This document shows, one piece after another, positions 30,932-34,013 of a stretch of 34,013 nucleotides of DNA. This DNA comes from Halieaceae bacterium. GTDB taxonomy: Bacteria > Pseudomonadota > Gammaproteobacteria > Pseudomonadales > Halieaceae. The position numbers and the translations under genes were made by a program. The stretch's first letter is position 1. The number at the start of each line of letters is the position of its first letter. Under the pieces are notes generated by a model. The model was given only the letters and a program-made list of their open reading frames with translations, made no database searches and was not told where the DNA came from. Where the stretch lies: contig JASJBK010000025.1 in the NCBI GenBank assembly GCA_030066555.1, positions 1 through 34,013 of the forward strand, read 5' to 3'.

Positions 30932-31990
30932 ATGGATCCCAACAAGCAAAAAGCTCTTGATGCCGCCCTCAGCCAGATCGAGCGCCAGTTCGGCAAAGGT
31001 ACCGTTATGCGGATGGGGGATACTGAACAGGCGGCGATTCCCAGTATTTCAACCGGTTCCCTGGGCCTGGACATTGCCCTCGGGATCGGCGGCCTGCCAC
31101 GGGGCCGGATCGTGGAGATTTACGGGCCGGAATCCTCCGGCAAGACAACCCTGACACTGCAGGTGATCGCCGAGGCCCAGAAGGCCGGCGGTACCGCGGC
31201 ATTTATCGACGCGGAGCACGCGCTGGACCCCAGCTATGCCGAGAAGCTGGGCGTACAGATCGACGACCTGATCGTCTCCCAGCCCGACACCGGCGAGCAG
31301 GCTCTGGAAGTGACCGAGATGCTGGTGCGTTCCGGCGCGGTCGACGTGCTGGTGGTCGACTCGGTGGCAGCGCTGACACCGAAGGCGGAAATCGAGGGCG
31401 AAATGGGTGATTCCCATGTCGGCCTGCAGGCCCGCCTGTTGAGCCAGGCCATGCGCAAGCTGACCGGCACCATCAAGCAGACCAACTGCATGGTTATTTT
31501 CATCAACCAGATTCGTATGAAGATCGGCGTCATGTTCGGCAGCCCCGAGACCACTACCGGTGGTAATGCACTCAAGTTCTATTCCTCGGTGCGCCTCGAT
31601 ATCCGCCGCATCGGCTCGGTCAAGGAAGGCGACGAGGTGGTGGGCAACGAGACCCGTGTGAAAGTGGTGAAGAACAAGGTGTCGCCACCGTTCAAGCAGG
31701 CCGAGTTCCAGATCATGTACGGCAAGGGCATCTACCGCATGGCCGAAGTGATCGACCTGGGCGTGAAGCTCAACCTGGTCGACAAGTCGGGCGCCTGGTA
31801 TGCCTACAAGGGCGACAAGATCGGCCAGGGCAAGGCCAATGCCGCCAAGTTCCTCGATGATAATCCGGCCATCTCCGGTGAAATCGAGGGGCAGATTCGA
31901 GCTCAACTGCTCAACCTGCCCAAGCCCGCGACGGAAGAGGACGAGGCTGCTGATGCCAGCGAGAGCCTCGAAGCCGCCGCTGAAGAGTAA
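30932..31990 (+). CDS. recA: RecA recombinase
   Basis: 352 aa. The sequence is close to E. coli Rec[21 protein letters not shown] at the start, Walker [10 protein letters not shown] (near residues 65-73), the L1/L2 region ([20 protein letters not shown], then [20 protein letters not shown]) and an acidic C-terminal tail. It binds single-stranded DNA, carries out strand exchange and stimulates LexA self-cleavage. AGAGGTGA serves as ribosome binding site. Confidence 0.98.
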   Translation: MDPNKQKALDAALSQIERQFGKGTVMRMGDTEQAAIPSISTGSLGLDIALGIGGLPRGRIVEIYGPESSGKTTLTLQVIAEAQKAGGTAAFIDAEHALDPSYAEKLGVQIDDLIVSQPDTGEQALEVTEMLVRSGAVDVLVVDSVAALTPKAEIEGEMGDSHVGLQARLLSQAMRKLTGTIKQTNCMVIFINQIRMKIGVMFGSPETTTGGNALKFYSSVRLDIRRIGSVKEGDEVVGNETRVKVVKNKVSPPFKQAEFQIMYGKGIYRMAEVIDLGVKLNLVDKSGAWYAYKGDKIGQGKANAAKFLDDNPAISGEIEGQIRAQLLNLPKPATEEDEAADASESLEAAAEE

Positions 31991-32067
31991 ACCACCGCTC
32001 AGGCAATGAGCACCGCACCTTCCCGCGCATCCACACCCACAGGAACGCGCGGGAGGGTCCCCACTTC

Positions 32068-32105
32068 GCGCGCCACGGTTCCCCTACAGTGGTGCGCGCT
32101 TTTTG
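32068..32105 (+). terminator. Probable terminator between recA and recX
   Basis: GCGCGCCAC (32068-32076) pairs with GTG-GT-GCGCGC (32089-32099) with a 2-nt bulge, followed by TTTTT. In E. coli a terminator between recA and recX similarly limits recX expression to readthrough. Confidence 0.6.
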
Positions 32106-32181
32106 TATTGGGGTCTGGGCTGCGGCGTGTGATAGCAACGCGACCAATGCCAGACGATTGGGTAGCAGCCGCTCGATGTAA

Positions 32182-32225
32182 AGCGCTATGAGAGCACGAA
32201 GAGAGCGCGAAGAGAGCGCTATGAG
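32182..32225 (+). repeat. 11-bp tandem repeat (4 copies) upstream of recX
   Basis: AGCGCTATGAG, AGCACGAAGAG, AGCGCGAAGAG and AGCGCTATGAG follow one another exactly, with two more degraded units (AGCGCGGTGAC, AGCATCATGAA) running into the recX ATG at 32243. The purine-rich GAAGAG and GAGAG segments may supply the ribosome binding site, since no other is visible. Confidence 0.75.
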
Positions 32226-32242
32226 AGCGCGGTGACAGCATC

Positions 32243-32716
32243 ATGAAAGAGTTCAGCGCCAACGACATCCGCCTGCAGGCCATGAACCTGCTGTCGCGTC
32301 GGGAACACCTGCGGCAGGAGTTGATGCTCAAGCTCGGCAAGCGATTCGGCGTTGACGCTGGCGCGGAGATCGCTGACGTCCTCGATGACCTCGCAGCTGA
32401 GAACTTGCTCAGCGACCTGCGTTTCACCGAGTCCTATATCCGCCAGCGGGTGGGCAAGGGCTACGGTCCCGATCGTATCCGCCAGGAGTTGCGGAACAAG
32501 GGCGTTGACACCGAGCAGATCGAACTGGCGCTTGATGAAGCAGAGGTCGACTGGGTGCAGCGGGCCGCCGAGGTGCGGTTGAAAAAGTTCGGCGCCACAC
32601 CGCCGTCGGATTTCAAGGAAAAGGCGCGCCAGCTACGCTTTCTCAATTACCGCGGCTTCAGTGGGGAGTTTGCCGGCGCCGCCCTGGACTTCGAGCCGCA
32701 GGCGGATTCTTTCTAG
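32243..32716 (+). CDS. recX: RecX, RecA regulatory protein
   Basis: 157 aa, usual length. The RecX three-helix repeats are visible: AMNLLSRREHLRQELMLKLG, then LDDLAAENLLSDLRFTESYI, then RQRVGKGYGPDRIRQELRNK, and a final FLNYRGFSGEFAGAAL. RecX blocks extension of the RecA filament. It follows recA after 252 nt, separated by a probable terminator and the 11-bp repeats. Confidence 0.93.
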   Translation: MKEFSANDIRLQAMNLLSRREHLRQELMLKLGKRFGVDAGAEIADVLDDLAAENLLSDLRFTESYIRQRVGKGYGPDRIRQELRNKGVDTEQIELALDEAEVDWVQRAAEVRLKKFGATPPSDFKEKARQLRFLNYRGFSGEFAGAALDFEPQADSF

Positions 32717-32761
32717 TCTGGTACTAATGGATTGACACTTAATGGGCGCCCGGGAGTCGGG

Positions 32762-34013
32762 TCAGGCCTGGCTCGCCAGGGCCTGGGCAGGCTGGGCGAA
32801 TTCTGCCGGCAGGCTTATGGTGACTCGCAGGCCGCCGGCTTCGCCCGCGTCACCGGTACCCCGGTTTTCGGCCCGGATGTTGCCGCGGTGTTGTTCTACC
32901 GCACGGCGCGCAATTGACAGGCCGAGTCCGAAGCCGCCGGTTTCACGCTGCCGGGCCTCATCCACCCGGTAGAACGGCTCGAAAAGCTTGTCCAGCGCCT
33001 GCTCCGGTGCGCCATCTCCGCAGTCTTCAACCACGACTTCGAAGCAGTCTTGCTGACGCCGCAGTACAACCGACACGCTGGTGCCGGCGCGGGTATGACG
33101 CACGGCGTTGCGGATTACATTCTCGAAGGCGCGCTTCAACTGTTCCCCGTGGCTGCGCTGCAGGGCTTCTTCCAGTTCAGTTTCAAAGGCGACCGACTTG
33201 TCCTCGGCCCGCGCCTCAAAGGCCGCGTCGTCACAGACCTCCCTTAGCAGGCTGACGAGATCGAGGATGTCTTCCATGTCGGCCGGTGCGTCAGGTGCCG
33301 ACAGTAGCTGACCGATCAGGTCATCCAGCAAGGTGGTCTCCCGTTCGATGCGCGCCAGTTGTTCCGTGCCGCGGTCCGGGTCTCGTTCTGCCAGTGCCAG
33401 GGCAACCCGCATACGCGCCAGCGGTGAGCGCAATTCGTGGGAGACATCACTCAGCAAGCGTTTCTGGGCGGTGATCTTGTCCTGCAACTGGGCTGCCATG
33501 CTGTTGAAATCCCGCGCCAGGGCGTCGGTTTCGTCGCCGCCCCGTTCCGGCACGTCGATACGGGCTGCCAGGTTGCCGCTTGCCAGGTCCTTCGAGGCGC
33601 GTTGCAGGTGTTTGAGTGGCCGTGTCAGGTAGCGGGATACGGCGTAGCTGATGGCGCCGCTGATCAGCACGGCGATCAGCAGTCGCAACCAGAGGTGGCG
33701 CGTGAGGAAGGCGATCAACGGCGAAGCCGGGGGGCGTGGCACGATGATCAGATTGAGCTGGCCCCACTCCGGGCGATAGATTTTCTGGCCGAACAGCATA
33801 CGGTCATTTTCGCGGTGCAGCACCCGGCGCCGAAATCCCGACAGGCGGCTGATCACCGTGTCGCTGCCAGCGACCAGTTTGCGACCGAAGATCTCGCGGC
33901 CTTCGCTATCGACCAACCGGATATCCAGCCCGTCCTCGTTTTCCCGCTCACGTATCCAGGCCAACAGCTCGTCACGGGCGACGGTCTGCAGGCCGTAGAA
34001 GATACGGTAGATC
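32762..34013 (-). CDS. CpxA-like sensor histidine kinase (start beyond window edge)
   Basis: The frame is open to the right edge, so the N-terminus and first membrane helix are missing; about 416 residues are visible. A periplasmic part is followed by a membrane helix (WLRLLIAVLISGAISYAVSR) and a HAMP domain (RYLTRPLKHLQRASKDLASG). Next come the H-box (DVSHELRSPLARMRVALALA) and an ATPase domain with N-box (FENVIRNAVRHT), G1 (DCGDGAPE), F (FEPFYRVDEAR) and G2 (GGFGLGLSIA). This is the CpxA/EnvZ-type layout; the partner regulator should lie further right. It is convergent with recX. Confidence 0.9.
   Translation of the reverse strand, partial: IYRIFYGLQTVARDELLAWIRERENEDGLDIRLVDSEGREIFGRKLVAGSDTVISRLSGFRRRVLHRENDRMLFGQKIYRPEWGQLNLIIVPRPPASPLIAFLTRHLWLRLLIAVLISGAISYAVSRYLTRPLKHLQRASKDLASGNLAARIDVPERGGDETDALARDFNSMAAQLQDKITAQKRLLSDVSHELRSPLARMRVALALAERDPDRGTEQLARIERETTLLDDLIGQLLSAPDAPADMEDILDLVSLLREVCDDAAFEARAEDKSVAFETELEEALQRSHGEQLKRAFENVIRNAVRHTRAGTSVSVVLRRQQDCFEVVVEDCGDGAPEQALDKLFEPFYRVDEARQRETGGFGLGLSIARRAVEQHRGNIRAENRGTGDAGEAGGLRVTISLPAEFAQPAQALASQA

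Noticed and set aside
31049-31906. Long open frame on the minus strand opposite recA
   Set aside because: It is antisense to recA, with His/Leu/Asp-rich shadow composition and no ribosome binding site or recognisable domain.
32188-32235. Possible 15-codon upstream ORF (MRARREREESAMRAR) ahead of recX
   Set aside because: It is produced by the 11-bp tandem repeat itself and has no separate ribosome binding site; there is no support for translation.

Overview
This window is a large, nearly continuous flagellar gene island (about 1-28,000) followed by a short kynurenine-type operon (28,074-30,688) and the recA-recX DNA-repair region (30,700-32,716). It ends in a partial CpxA-like sensor kinase. 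The DNA is GC-rich, and the proteins look gammaproteobacterial: FlgM/FlgN, FlaG, a YcgR brake, sigma-54 and sigma-28 promoters, and recA-recX with a LexA box. The stator proteins match the sodium-driven PomA/PomB type of marine vibrios rather than the proton type of E. coli. I infer a marine, polarly flagellated gammaproteobacterium, possibly of the Cellvibrionales/Halieaceae kind. That lineage guess is inference and was not tested.

Layout. On the minus strand at the left edge lie fliG, fliM, fliO and the start of fliP (switch and export apparatus), translationally coupled and without a fliN. Divergent from them are fliK (hook length) and a small FlhB C-terminal-like protein. Next, on the minus strand, come flgA, then flgM-flgN-ycgR from a sigma-28 promoter, then a small GAF-like protein of unknown function with its own sigma-54 promoter. 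Plus-strand flgBCDEFGHIJKL (rod, hook, P and L rings, hook-filament junction) follows from a sigma-54 promoter. After it come the filament genes fliC, flaG, fliD, fliS, a fliT-like chaperone gene and an atypical PilZ gene. A minus-strand block then holds a soluble PAS histidine kinase with a SPOR-domain protein, and pomA-pomB-PilZ.

Regulation can be read directly from the sequence. Near-consensus sigma-54 (-24/-12) elements lie upstream of flgB, flgA and the GAF-like gene, with weaker ones before fliG and fliD. Sigma-28 elements lie upstream of flgM, fliC and fliK, with a weaker one before pomA. This is the usual tiered scheme: sigma-54 for basal body and hook, sigma-28 for filament, stator and anti-sigma factor. 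The master regulators (FleQ/FlrA, FlrBC), fliA, fliF, fliH, fliI, fliN, fliL and flhA are not in the window. Cyclic-di-GMP control is heavily represented, with three PilZ-type proteins, one of them translationally coupled to the stator gene pomB.

I see no RNA genes, insertion sequences, CRISPR arrays or integrated phage. The points most worth a second look are the missing fliN, the sigma-54-driven GAF-like orphan gene, the PilZ-stator coupling, the single-domain FlgJ, the intergenic short tandem repeats (around 22,440, 25,400 and 32,190) and an apparently exported arylformamidase-like hydrolase next to kynureninase.
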